From NCBI GenBank assembly GCA_034509735.1, contig JACGWO010000011.1:11317866-11381865 (forward strand): a stretch of DNA of 64,000 nucleotides, in the 5' to 3' direction. Below, one piece after another: positions 46,845-57,590 of this stretch (its first letter is position 1; the number at the start of each line of letters is the position of its first letter). The notes beneath the pieces were generated by a model. That model did no database searches. It was not told the DNA's origin and was given only the letters and a program-made list of their open reading frames with translations. A program made the translations under genes and the position numbers. The DNA comes from Sesamum alatum (Eukaryota; Streptophyta; Magnoliopsida; Lamiales; Pedaliaceae).

Positions 46845-48357
46845 TTTATTAATATAGTGATGTAATTATGTATGTGATTGTCAATTAAAAAAACGAAATA
46901 ATTAAGTAGGCATTTACTGAATAAATTAACATAATAGATAATTAAAAAAATATATAAATACTGAATAAGAAACTCAGCAAACAGGAGAAAGAAAAATAAA
47001 ATAAGCAGTTGAAATTGAACGTGTGGGGTTTCACATTTACACGGCCCTGCACGTCGTTCCTTGCCCGTAACCGTTTCTGCGTGCTAAACTCACAGACCTT
47101 TCATTTCAGTCACTCACCAACCTTTTTTTTTTTTCTTTATTAATTTTCTTTTAGAGTTCGTTTGGTTCAAATGAGAGGGAAGGGGGAGTGGAAAGGGGAA
47201 GGGGGAGTGGAAAGGGGAAGGGGAAGGAAAGAATAATAGTTTTCCTTCAAGTTGTTTTGTATGATTGGAAGGGAAGTAAATTTCAAATACTTTCCCTTGT
47301 TTGGTACGAGAAAATTAGATTAAAAAGAAAAGATTAATTTTTGTAATTTTACAGTTTAACCATTTCTTTTCATTTTGTATTAGAAAATAAACAAGTTAAT
47401 ATTATACTAATATTAAAGATCTAAAAACTTTAGTAATAAAAATATATATCAAACAAGAACAATAATATTTTTTTATTAATAAAAATATTCATCAGAACGA
47501 ATATTGTTCATTTATTCTAAACTATTCAGTTTAAATAAAATAAAAATTACTAGTGCCGGCGGCAGGAAGAGAGAACACAATTAGGGAAAAGAATTATTCA
47601 ATGAAAATTAATAGCAAATTAGCAATAAAATTTTTTGAAAAATTGCAAATGCAAAGTATGTTTACTGAATTGTTGATTTCAACGTAGTAGTTTTTCCAAC
47701 GATTTGGTTATATTTTTTCTGGTGATTATGTACGATGTTATTAGCGGGAAGTAGAAAAGAATTGGAAAAAAATAAAATTTAACATACCAAGAAATTAATA
47801 CAGCAAAAGAGTGTTACTAACTTTGTATTCTTCATGTTTAAATTACACTACTATTTTTATTTGCTATTTTTTACTATTTTTTCATTTTAGATTTATTACT
47901 AACTTCAGGATCGAAATGCTAGTATGTTTTTACTAATTCTAATTCTTGAAGCTTGCACCAAAAAAAAAAAAAAAAAAAAAAACCAAATGATCCTACTCCA
48001 TTCACTAGACTCGACCTTTTTTCTCGTATCATATATATAAATTCGACAATTTCTTAAACAAAATTTATTTAAATTCCACACATTTAAAAAAGGATCTCAA
48101 TAACTTAATAATCCACTCAAATTCTAACATTCTAAAATTTATATTCTGCTTTATTCTACAAATATTGAAATTAGATTTGCAGATATGAATTTCTTTGGAT
48201 CCCATCAACTCAATTTAAACATATTGTAATAATATTTTTTCTTTTTTTGTACAGTTGAAGAGGATTATTTTCTAATTAGAGTGTAATTAGAGTATCATTA
48301 CCTTCCCCAACATCAATTCCTTAATTACAAATTCAATGCAAATAAAGTTTAGTTAAT
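46845..48357. other. AT-rich intergenic DNA
   Basis: No gene seen. Holds a purine minisatellite at 47173-47227 (repeats of AAGGGGGAGTGGAAAGGGG) and a poly-A run of about 24 at 47959-47982, which may mark the end of an unrecognised retroposon. Confidence 0.5.
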
Positions 48358-48375
48358 AGAAATAGAAATTAACCT
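48358..48375. repeat. 18-bp SINE target duplication, left
   Basis: AGAAATAGAAATTAACCT, repeated exactly at 48551-48568. Confidence 0.9.
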
Positions 48376-48550
48376 GCCAATGAGGTCTAACTCAGTTGGC
48401 GAAGCTGAGGCCACATGATCCTAAAGTTCATGGGTTCAAATCCCCTATGTGGGATGATTTGTTTCCATTGTATAGTAGGTTTATTTAGTTACTGACAATT
48501 GTAATCGCTTTATTTTAATTAATAAAATTCATCGCTTCCAACTAAAAAAA
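48376..48550 (+). mobile_element. tRNA-derived SINE
   Basis: The head has a polymerase III A box (TAACTCAGTTGG, about 48387-48398) and B box (GGTTCAAATCC, 48433-48443) in tRNA spacing. A short tRNA-unrelated body follows and an A-rich tail. A perfect 18-bp duplication on both sides shows retrotransposition by LINE machinery. The cloverleaf is not intact, so it is not a tRNA gene. Confidence 0.88.
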
Positions 48551-48568
48551 AGAAATAGAAATTAACCT
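48551..48568. repeat. 18-bp SINE target duplication, right
   Basis: Exact partner of 48358-48375. Confidence 0.9.
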
Positions 48569-49001
48569 CTTCTTTTCAATAATTTTAAATTCATATATTC
48601 ATCGGAAAACTACCTATCTTAGCACCAAATACATTCAATATTTTAAGATGGTTAATTTCTTTTATATTTAAACAAAAAAATTAAAAAAAAAATTTACTAC
48701 TTGGGTGGCAAAATAGAAAAACATAAAACCTGAGACATACTCCAGATTAACAGACGGTCACCCAAACCCGTGACAGCCCCGCCGTTACGTGAAAGTTGAC
48801 CGTTATACCATACAACCCACCGGGGGGGCCCACGCTCTACGTTTGTTTCAAGTAAATTTCGTAACTACAAACATTTCCCAATCAAACCGCGAGTGTCACT
48901 CTCAAACCATACTCTCAAGTGCTACACGTCATTCCTCCACTCGCCAACGCGTCGTTTCATGTCGGTTTCTTCATTCATCACCTCCTCTAAACCTCCTCCC
49001 A

Positions 49002-49008
49002 TATAAAT
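49002..49008 (+). promoter_or_regulatory. TATA box of the tetraspanin gene
   Basis: TATAAAT within CCCATATAAATCC, 140 bp before the ATG. Transcription would start near 49035, leaving a 5' UTR of about 110 nt rich in CT tracts. A TTGACC W-box-like motif lies at about 48796. Both are short matches. Confidence 0.55.
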
Positions 49009-49147
49009 CCAAATCCCATCCCCACTCAAAAATCCTATCCCCACCCAATTCATAATTTCTCTTGAATTCTTGATATTTTCCCTTAGATCCCACCAACTCT
49101 TTCTTCTTCTTCCAATCTCAGATTCTTAGCTCTGTTCATCGAGAAAA

Positions 49148-51067
49148 ATGGTGCGTTTGAGTAACAATTTAGTCGGACTTCTGAACATAATCACTCTCCT
49201 TCTGTCGATTCCGATCATCGGAGGTGGGATATGGCTTTCGAAACAGGCGAACACCGAGTGCGAGCGGTTTCTGGACAAGCCCGTGATCGCTTTGGGAGTG
49301 TTCATTTTGCTGGTGTCGATAGCGGGGTTGGTGGGCTCTTGCTGCAAAGTTTCATGGCTGCTGTGGCTGTATCTGTTGGTTATGTTCTTGTTGATTGTTT
49401 TGCTGTTTTGCTTCACGATTTTCGCGTTTGTGGTGACGAATAAGGGTGCGGGTGAGGCGCTTTCTGATAGAGGATACAAGGAGTACAGGCTTGGGGACTA
49501 CTCCAATTGGTTGCAGAAAAGGGTCAACAATCACTGGACCAAGATCAGGAGTTGTCTTGTTGATAGTAAGATTTGCCAGAAGCTTCTTGATGCTGGGTCA
49601 ACCCCTGTTGAAGTTTTTTACAAAGAACACCTCTCTGCTCTTCAGGTATATGTTTTTGGCGGATCAATCTCTTGTTTTCTGGATGTTTGTTCATATGCAT
49701 GGTTTAGATTCTTGTTTATGTTTTCTTGATGATTCTGGATCTTGGGTGGTTAATTTGCCTTCTGGTACTGTTAATCCACAAATCCGATCTTGATGATACG
49801 GGTCTGAATTTTTTCCAAAATGCTAATTTGTTAAGCTTTTGTGTGTGAAAATCATCTGATTTTCTGTACAGATTGATATCCAAGAATCGGTGAAAACGGT
49901 GGATATTTATCAATAGCATTTGACTTTTGGTTAATTATGTCTGTTACAGCAAAGAATGCATACTTTTTTGAACTTTTTTGTTCCGGAATTTATTCATTTT
50001 GGTTGGTTAGTAGTGCTCTTGGAAAGTTGAGTACCTTTTAAGTTGATCTTTTGCATAATAAGTCTCAAAAAGTTTGTCTCCTTTTTTCAAATTCTTCTCT
50101 CGTGTCTTCTGCCTGATGAAGGTTGTTCCTTTTTTTATGTTTTCAAATTGACCCCAACTTTCCAAATTATTTGCTCTTTACCCCCAAATATTTATCCACT
50201 GTTCCATGAATTTGCCTAGCACTGGAATGAATGTGCATAAAGAGTTGATTTTTGAGAGGCAGAGAACAATTCTTTGTGTGTATCTATAGTATTCTTGTTG
50301 CCCTTGATTTTTCTTGGAACAATTACATTTACGCCCCTTGACATATAGTCTGTTTACACAAACCACCTCTACTTTTTGTATAATTACAAAAATCACCCCG
50401 AACAGTAGAAAAGTAATGATGTTACGTTTTTTTGGGGTGTATGTGTAACTTTTCAAAAAACAGGGGTTGTTTTGTATAAGTAATGTTGACGTGTTTGATG
50501 GGGTGTATGTGTAATTATTCAAAAGCAGCGTGATGTGTGCAGATACTGGCTTAGATTATCTCTACAAGCAATATGTCGTTTTGATTAGTTCAAATCGAAT
50601 GTTTTAGCGTTGTAGTTATATAAGTGCAATCCTACATGAATTTGCTCGAATGATTACGCTTCCGTGATGTTATCTGTATGTTCTGTTCTTATATCCGATT
50701 GCTGCTTTTGCTCTCCCAAGTTATTCCGCATGGTGCTAATTGATTGTGATATTGGTTATAACAGTCTGGTTGCTGTAAGCCATCGAACGACTGCAACTTC
50801 CAGTATGTCAGCCCGACAAACTGGACTCAGAGCCCGGCATCCTCCTTAAAGAATCCCGACTGCAGTGCATGGAGCAACGACCCCAACATCCTCTGCTACA
50901 ACTGCCAATCATGCAAGGCCGGGCTGCTTGACAACATCAAGAGCGACTGGAAGAGGGTGGCCGTTATCAACATCGTTTTCCTCATCTTCCTCATCATCGT
51001 CTACACCATCGGATGCTGCGCGTTCAGGAACAACAGGGAGGACAATGCTTGGAAACGGTATCCCTGA
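49148..51067 (+). CDS. TET8: Tetraspanin, TET8 type, two exons
   Basis: Exon 1 is 49148-49645 and exon 2 is 50765-51067. The 1119-bp GT-AG intron lies between Leu-Gln and Ser-Gly-Cys-Cys. The product has 266 residues, close to family length. It has four membrane spans (about residues 8-30, 45-66, 71-97 and 231-253), a small first loop, and a large extracellular loop. The loop carries the plant signature GCCKP (168-172) and further cysteines (NDC, PDC, NCQSC) that would form disulfides. The N-terminus (SNNLVGLLN) and the conserved NKGAGEALSDRGYKEY region match plant tetraspanins 7/8/9, proteins of plasma membrane and exosome-like vesicles. The start is the first ATG after the TATA box. Reading frame and splice sites are intact, so it is likely functional. 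The exact paralogue number is inferred from memory of the family. Confidence 0.92.
50320..50517. mobile_element. MITE in the tetraspanin intron
   Basis: AATTACATTTACGCCCCTTGACA at the left matches the complement of GATGGGGTGTATGTGTAATT at the right. A second nested pair is CCACCTCTACTTTTTG / CAGGGGTTGTTTTG. It resembles the 9-bp-duplication MITEs elsewhere in the window. Target duplication not resolved. Confidence 0.6.
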
Positions 51068-52231
51068 ACGCACTGAGGGTGAAAGTGTGTGTGTTTGAGT
51101 AGAGATATCAGGAGAGAGTTTTGAACTTTCCTACTGATTTCTTGCACTTTACATATATATATATATCAGCTTGTGTACCTGCTGGTTCATTAGATGTACA
51201 GTGCATTTTTTTTTTCTTTTTTTTTGGGTTTTTGCAACCCATATTCAGACCATATTCCGTTGCTAGATTCTGATTATATCTTTGTTTGGATATTTCTTGT
51301 TAGCTCATTGTACTATTCGTCATCTATGCTTCAGTTTGCTTCTTCAGTGTATCTCTTATGCTTGCATATATGCTAAATTTTATTGATTTTTTTAAAATTA
51401 TTTCAAATAATACCCGAATTACGAATTCTTACTGCTACATATTACTATGTTTAACCGTCAAGAGCATTTTTAGCGATTGAGGAAGAGAATTGGATCATCT
51501 ATCTTAAATACTTTTGCATTTTCTATTCTATTTATATATATGTTTTTATATACAAATATCATAATTACAAATATTTATTCATTGTTGGGGAAATTATAAA
51601 TACTCCTTTAAATAAAAAATAATTATGTAGCCTATAGACCGGTCAAATTATGACTATTTATTCATTATTGGGAAAATTATAAATACTTCTTTAAATAAAA
51701 AATAATATGTAGCCTTTAGACGCGCGGTAGACGGAAAACTACTTTATTGATTTTGAAAAATATTTGAAAAAATATTAAAAAAAATTTCTGAGGTGTGAGT
51801 AAAAATAATTCATAGGACATATTAGTCCAAAATTTTTTTGATTCTTTTAAAAAGATATAAATTTAAAAATTTTAAAAAAATATATAAAATAATAATTTTT
51901 ATTGAAAATGACATTGTAATCAGTTTCACCATAAAATTGGATGAAAACCTAACGAAAATTAACGAATGGATTCGTGATGAATACCTAGCGTAAACTAATG
52001 GATGGACTCGTGATGAAAACCTAACGTAGGCTAACGAAATGGACTCGTGACGGGCGTTAAAATCAAGAGGGTGTTTGTAATTTCACAAACAACGAGGAGG
52101 TATCCGTAGTGGTGCTATACCTCAGAGGAGTTGGCTGTAATTTATTCTTCTATATAATATATACACATTGTGTATACAAATATCGGATCATGTATTTTAT
52201 TTAAAGAAAATTTTTCTACACATGACACAGA
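51068..52231. other. Tetraspanin 3' region and AT-rich DNA
   Basis: The first 300 bp probably hold the 3' UTR. An 83-bp unit is tandemly duplicated (51572-51654 and 51655-51737; AAATTATAAATACT-CTTTAAATAAAAAATA). CTCGTGATGAAAACCTAACG-type short repeats lie at 51960-52040, and a MITE-like end lies at about 52060-52145 (TTTGTAATTTCAC...GGCTGTAATTTATTC). No gene. Confidence 0.5.
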
Positions 52232-52531
52232 TCTATATTAATATAAAAAGAAAATGCCTTTTACACTTACAAGTGACGCTTAATGACACCGCCGCACCAA
52301 TTTTTTGTGATGCCAAAAATGCTCTTCAACTGATAAAATTAATAACTAACTTATTCAACTATCCACATTTTACATTAACTGATAAATTAGCTTTTTTTTT
52401 TTACTTTCTTTCCTTCTATTTTTTAATATAATATATTGATTTATATATTTTATTCTTATTTATAATATATATTTAAAATGTGAAAGATTGTTTACGATAT
52501 ACACGTAGAAACGACGTGTCACCACGACTAG
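52232..52531 (+). mobile_element. Non-autonomous Helitron, 300 bp
   Basis: It starts TCTATATTAATATAAAAAG after A (52231) and ends CTAG before T (52532). A hairpin ACACG...CGTGT lies 8 nt before the end. The sequence resembles 45360-45614, especially the 3' end AACGACGTG(C/T). Confidence 0.75.
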
Positions 52532-52537
52532 TATATA

Positions 52538-53006
52538 TCTATACTATTATAAAGAGAATGGGTTTTATAGAAACAAAGTGGAAGTTTTTATACTACTACA
52601 CCAAATTATTGTAATACCAAAAATGCCGTTCAACTTCCCAACTCAATTCAATTAAGTTCCTTTGAAAAATTAATTCCATGCAATTACATTACTAAAAAAT
52701 TAATGTACTCCCATTTTATTTAAATTTATTGTTAATTGAAATTAAAATAAAATATTAGTATTTGTGTTACATGTAATTATAATTGCCATTGTCAATATAA
52801 CAAATATTCTATAAAGTTTTAATTTTTAATTTAATTTGAGTACAATACTGTATTGATAATTAATGCATTAGAAAAAAATTATCAAACTGTTTTTATATGT
52901 GAAGTCGTAAGGCAGTAATAAATTTTAAAATACTGGCATAAGTTATGAGATTCAATGAAATAAAAGTTTTATTTAAAATTATGTACGCAGATACTGCGTG
53001 CCACAG

Positions 53007-53013
<7 letters not shown>
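52538..53013 (+). mobile_element. Non-autonomous Helitron, 476 bp
   Basis: It starts TCTATACTATTATAAAGAG after A (52537) and ends CTAA before T (53014). A perfect hairpin ACGCAG-ATA-CTGCGT at 52985-52999 lies 10 nt before the end. Only 6 bp (TATATA) separate it from the preceding Helitron. Confidence 0.8.

Positions 53014-53048
<35 letters not shown>
53014..53048. repeat. (AT)n microsatellite
   Basis: About 17 TA repeats, the insertion site of the following element. The same (TA)n continues at 54388. Confidence 0.9.
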
Positions 53049-53050
<2 letters not shown>

Positions 53051-54387
53051 GCAAATGTCACATTTGGTCCCTTAAGTTTTTGTTAAGAATCACTTTAGTC
53101 CCTTAAGTTCATTTTTTGACATTAGCATCCCTAAACTTTGGTTTTTGTCCCAGTTTGATCCCTCTGACCATTTTCCGGTGAAAATGTGGCTGGATTTTGA
53201 CTTTTTAGGGGGTAAAATGGTCAAATTAAGTTTGACTTTCTCACTTTAGTCTCTTAAGTTTGTAAAATTGTCAAAATAGTCCTTTTTTAGCCAAGAAACC
53301 ATTTTTTAAAATTTTTATATGCTGAAAATGATTTAATTATATTGTGTGAATAATTAAAATTTTGAAATCTTGTAAACATAATAATAATAATATATTGCGG
53401 AATTTAAAACAAAATAGTCTCTTTTTTTTTTTTTTCATTTTTTGAAGTTACAATAAAAATTAAAATTATGAATAAATTTTACAAAACTTATATAATCTGA
53501 AAATATAATAAAAAAATTTAAGTTAGTAATTTTTAATCTTAGAAATTAAAGATAAGTCTAAGAACAAAAATTTTAACAATGTTATGAAATGTTAACATTT
53601 GAGGTTTTGAACAAGAAGTTGGTGGAATGTACTTGTATAACTAGATTATTTAGTGGATTTCATATATATATATATATAATTTATTTCAAGAGATTCTTAT
53701 AGACATTTTTCTATAAAATGTAACTATATATTTATAAAAACCTCTTATGATAAATTATATATATATATATATATATATGAAGTCTATCAAAAAATCTAAT
53801 TCAAAAGTATATTTCACCAACTTTCTATTCTAAACTCTAATCATTCAACAAATATTTTTAAAGTTTAACTTTTCTAGACTTCTCTCTAACACTTAAGATA
53901 AGAAAAAAATATTGACATAGATTTTTTTATTATATTTTCCAATTAGATAAGTTTTGTAAAATTAATTCATAATTTTGATGTTTTTTAACTACTGAAAATG
54001 AGGGAAAAAAAAAAAAAGAGACTGCTTATTTTAAATTAAGCAATATGTGATTATTATGTTTACAAGAGTTCAAAGTTTTGATTATTCACATAAGATAATT
54101 ACATCATATTAAACATACAAAAATATAAAAGAGTTATTTTTTTTCACTTAAAAAAGGACTAATTTGATAATTTTATAAATTTAGGGGACTAAAGTGAAAA
54201 TCAAACTTAGATTCACCATTTTACCCTCTAAAAAGTCAAAATCTGGTCACATTTTCGCCGGAAAACGGTCAGAGGGACCAAATTGAGACAAACACTAAAG
54301 TTTAAGGATGCTAAAGTCAAGAAATGAACTTGAGGGACTAAAGTGATTCTAAACAAAAACTTAAGGGATCAAATGTAGCATTTACCC
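53049..54387. mobile_element. Giant-hairpin foldback transposon, 1339 bp
   Basis: The whole element is one inverted repeat with arms of about 640 bp and a centre near 53720. Ends are GGGCAAATGTCACATTTGG and the complement of GGGTAAATGCTACATTTGA. Matching blocks run all the way in (TAGTCCCTTAAGTTCATTT; GTCAAAATCC; TTTTGTAAAATT; CACCAACTT; (TA)n). It lies in an (AT)n tract, and TATATATAT on both sides is compatible with a 9-bp duplication but cannot prove it. No open frames. Confidence 0.88.
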
Positions 54388-54396
54388 TATATATAT

Positions 54397-54949
54397 ATAT
54401 ATTAAATGTTGATGAGATTGAGGGTCTGCCACTCACTATGTAAATGCTGGGTTTAAAGAAGATGGAGCTCTCTATGTCCACAAATTCAAATGAGAATGGT
54501 TGAGTGATAAGTAGTAATCTAGTGGTTGCACCTGCCCTGCCTAATTTAATGCCTATATTTTTAAATATGGCCTTCTTTTTCTTCTCCCAAGTCATTATCT
54601 ATCTGTTTGTTTATTTATTTATTTTTCATGGCTTAAATTTAGAATATTCTTCATTCTTTGTCTGACTGTAAAATAAAGTGGTATGTGTCGCATTGTCTTT
54701 GGACAGGTCATTGTTCGTTGGTTGATGATTGTTGATATATATAAATGTATATATATATACTAAAAAATATGAGTATTGACATAAAAAAATAGGAATAAAT
54801 AATCAATAAAAAGTGTAAAATGAATTGACTAATAATTGGGTTCCAAATTAAAGTTCATAACAAATTCGGGCTTTTCATAAATTCTATACGACAAATTCGC
54901 ATAAGTGTCCATACTAAATTTGGGCCTTATGTGGATAAGTCATCTTCTA
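54397..54949. other. Intergenic DNA, no gene seen
   Basis: AT-rich with (TA)n tracts at 54740-54770. No coding, repeat or RNA signal that I can name. Confidence 0.45.
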
Positions 54950-55528
54950 TTTTGGAATGGTAAATTGGGTCAAAGTATGTTCAAGTACAACCAGATAGTT
55001 GATGTATCTATATCAAAGCTCACGGTGTTCAAGCCTAACAGACGTGAGCCCAAGTTACTGTAGCCTACTCATGTCTATAAATAAGGGTCTCCATCGCATC
55101 AAAGGACCTCCACCACATCACAAGGGATGGAGATTCCATCAAACCCTGAGGGGAGAGGATTCCATCAAGCGTTGGAGACAACACAAGTCCTCCATCCAAC
55201 ACAAGAAATCCAAAGTGATCCAAGTCCAAAAGAACTCTCTTGTACAACGAAGATCTACAATTACAAAGGTTTCATGCTTTCCTTGGCATCAAATTCATCA
55301 AGCCTTGATACCAAATTTCAAGGTGACACGTAGTTTGCTCCACAAATCTAGAGAAAATTCCACATCGACATCCAAGAACAAGTGTCAGCCCTTGGATCGA
55401 CTCCGCCACGACGAAGATCTACACCACGAAGATTTCACATCTTCCTTGGCATCAAATCCATCGAGCCTTGATACCGAATTTCAAGGTGACACGTAGTTTG
55501 CTCTACGAATCTAGAGGAAATTCGACAT
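54950..55528 (+). repeat. LTR end of a Tat-type gypsy element, truncated
   Basis: It holds a TATA box (TCTATAAATAAGG, about 55074-55084) and ends TTCGACATCATTTGG. CATC followed by ATTTGG is the usual end-of-LTR plus primer-site start of plant Tat/Athila elements. It breaks there and joins the integrase of a different element in opposite orientation. A 164-bp unit is duplicated (55247-55410 and 55411-55534; TTCCTTGGCATCAAAT..ATC). The left boundary is not resolved. Confidence 0.5.
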
Positions 55529-56150
55529 CATTTGGTGAGTCGGTCCACAATGACCCATATGGCTTCATAGTCCTGTCGCGTCCGCGGTAGTCTTACCACG
55601 AAATCCATTGTGACATGTTCCCAGTTCCACTCAGGGATTTCCAAGGGTTGTAGATAGCCTCCTGGTCGTTGATGTTCAGCTTTAACCCTTTGGCAAGTTA
55701 GGCATCTAGCCACGAAGTTGGCTATGTCCTTCTTCATGCCGTTCCACCAAAAATTCTTTTTCAAGTCCCTATACATTTTCGTTCCGCCTGGGTGGATAGA
55801 GAATTTTGATTGATGGCCTTCTTGCATAATCTCGTTCTTGATATCCCAATTTCTAGGGACACAGATCCTCCCTTTCATATACAGTACTTCTTCTTCCCCT
55901 AATTGGAAGTTTGGCGTTAACCCCGATCTAGCATCTTTCTTAATTTGTTGGAGCTCTGGGTCCAGGTCTTGGGAAGGCTTAATCCTTTCCAAGATCGAAG
56001 GGCGAGCTTTTAATGCAGCAAGCACGTTTTCAGTGGATTCCACTACCTCCAGGTTTAAAGATTCGAGTTGCCTTGCCAACATCGCAGCCAGTGTGACGTT
56101 CCCTTTTCGACTGAGCTCATCTGCATGCGGTTTGCTTTACCAGGGTGGTA
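55529..56150 (-). pseudogene. Chromovirus-like integrase, C-terminus missing
   Basis: The zinc-binding H-H-C-C domain is present (HQSKFSIHPGGTKMY ... CLTCQRVKAEH), then the core start with the first catalytic Asp (HVTMDFVVRLP). It stops at WVIVDRLTK where the neighbouring LTR fragment begins, so the second Asp, the Glu and any chromodomain are lost. A small frame change near 56110 separates it from RNase H. Confidence 0.85.
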
Positions 56151-57590
56151 GTTAATGTGTACGTCATAGTCCTTAATCAACTCTAGCCACCGTCTTTGCC
56201 TCATGTTCAATTTCCTTTGGGTGAAGAGGTACTTGAGACTCTTATGATCTGTGTATATGTCACATTTCTCTCCCTATAAGTAATGTCTCCAAATTTTTAA
56301 CGCAAAGACTATTGCCGCCAACTCCAGGTCATGTGTGGGGTAATTGAGCTCATATGGTTTTAATTGCCTAGATGCATATGCTATAACCTTCTCGTCCTGC
56401 ATTAAGACACATCCTAGCCCATTTTTGGATGCATCACTGTATATCGTGAATCCACCCGTCTCAGACGGTAGGGTCAACACCGGTGCCGATGCCAACCTCT
56501 GCTTGAGCTCTTCAAAGCTCTCCTCACAAGCTTGGCACCACTCAAACTTCGTCCTTTTCAGAGTCAACCGAGTCAAGGGCATTGCTATCTTAGAAAACCC
56601 TTCCACGAACTTCCTGTAGTAGCCAGCTAAGCTGAGAAAACTTCTCACTTTCGATACGTTTGTGGGTTTGGGCCAATTGACTATTGCCTCCACCTTCTTG
56701 GGATCTACAGACACTCCTTCTGCCGAAATGACATGTCCTAAGAAAGCTACCCTCTTGAGACAAAATTCACATTTGCTAAACTTAGCATAAAGCTCCCTGT
56801 CCAACAAGGTTTGTAGAACCGTCCTAAGGTGCATCTCATGCGTCTGTACGTCAGACGAGTACACCAAGATGTCGTCAATAAATACCACCACAAACTTGTC
56901 AAGATGTGGTCTATATACACGGTTCATCAAGTCCATGAAAGCTGCTGGGGCATTCGTTAGCCCAAACGGCAATACAAAGAACTCGTAATGTCCATACCTG
57001 GTTCTATATGCGGTGTTAGGTATGTCATCAGCCTTAATCCTGAGTTGGTGATACCCCAACCTTAGATCAATCTTAGAGAATACCTTTGCCCCCTTGAGTT
57101 GATCGAATAAGTCGTCTATCCTTGGTAAAGGATATCTGTTCTTGATGGTGACTCTATTGAGCTCCCTATAGTCGATACATAACCTCATACTACCATCCTT
57201 CTTCTTGACAAACAATACCGGGGCTCCCCAGGGCGACACATTAGGCTTTATCTGTTTCTTGTCTATCAACTCTTGCAATTGCGCCTTTAGTTCCGATGGT
57301 GCCATTCTATATGGGGCCTTCGATATTGGGGTGGCATCTGGGGCGAGGTTTATCTCGAACTCGATCTCTCTATCGGGAGGGGGTCCGGGTAACTCGTCAG
57401 GGAATACCCCTGGAAATTCCCTAACCACAGGGATATCCTTTAGTCTCACTTCTTGATCCCGGGTATCACTTATTAGAGCTAGATACACCTCACATCCCTT
57501 TCTAATGTCTCTCCATGCCCGTGCTGCTGAGAGCAGTGGTTTATTCTCCTTTCGTGGTGCCTCGTCAGATCCATGGAAAAAGAACACCTC
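56151..57590 (-). pseudogene. Chromovirus-like reverse transcriptase and RNase H
   Basis: Open for 437 codons from 57587. It includes [67 protein letters not shown] and the catalytic FIDDILVYS box. RNase H follows, with [15 protein letters not shown] and [19 protein letters not shown] at about 56274 cuts RNase H before the [10 protein letters not shown] motif. The reverse transcriptase motifs look intact. Confidence 0.9.

Noticed and set aside
48376..48460. tRNA gene
   Set aside because: A and B boxes are present, but the acceptor and other stems do not pair properly, and an 18-bp duplication with an A-rich tail shows it is a SINE.
54999..55496. 165-codon open frame on the + strand
   Set aside because: Falls in an LTR fragment with a tandem duplication. 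The repeated peptide simply reflects the DNA repeat, and a TATA box sits inside it.
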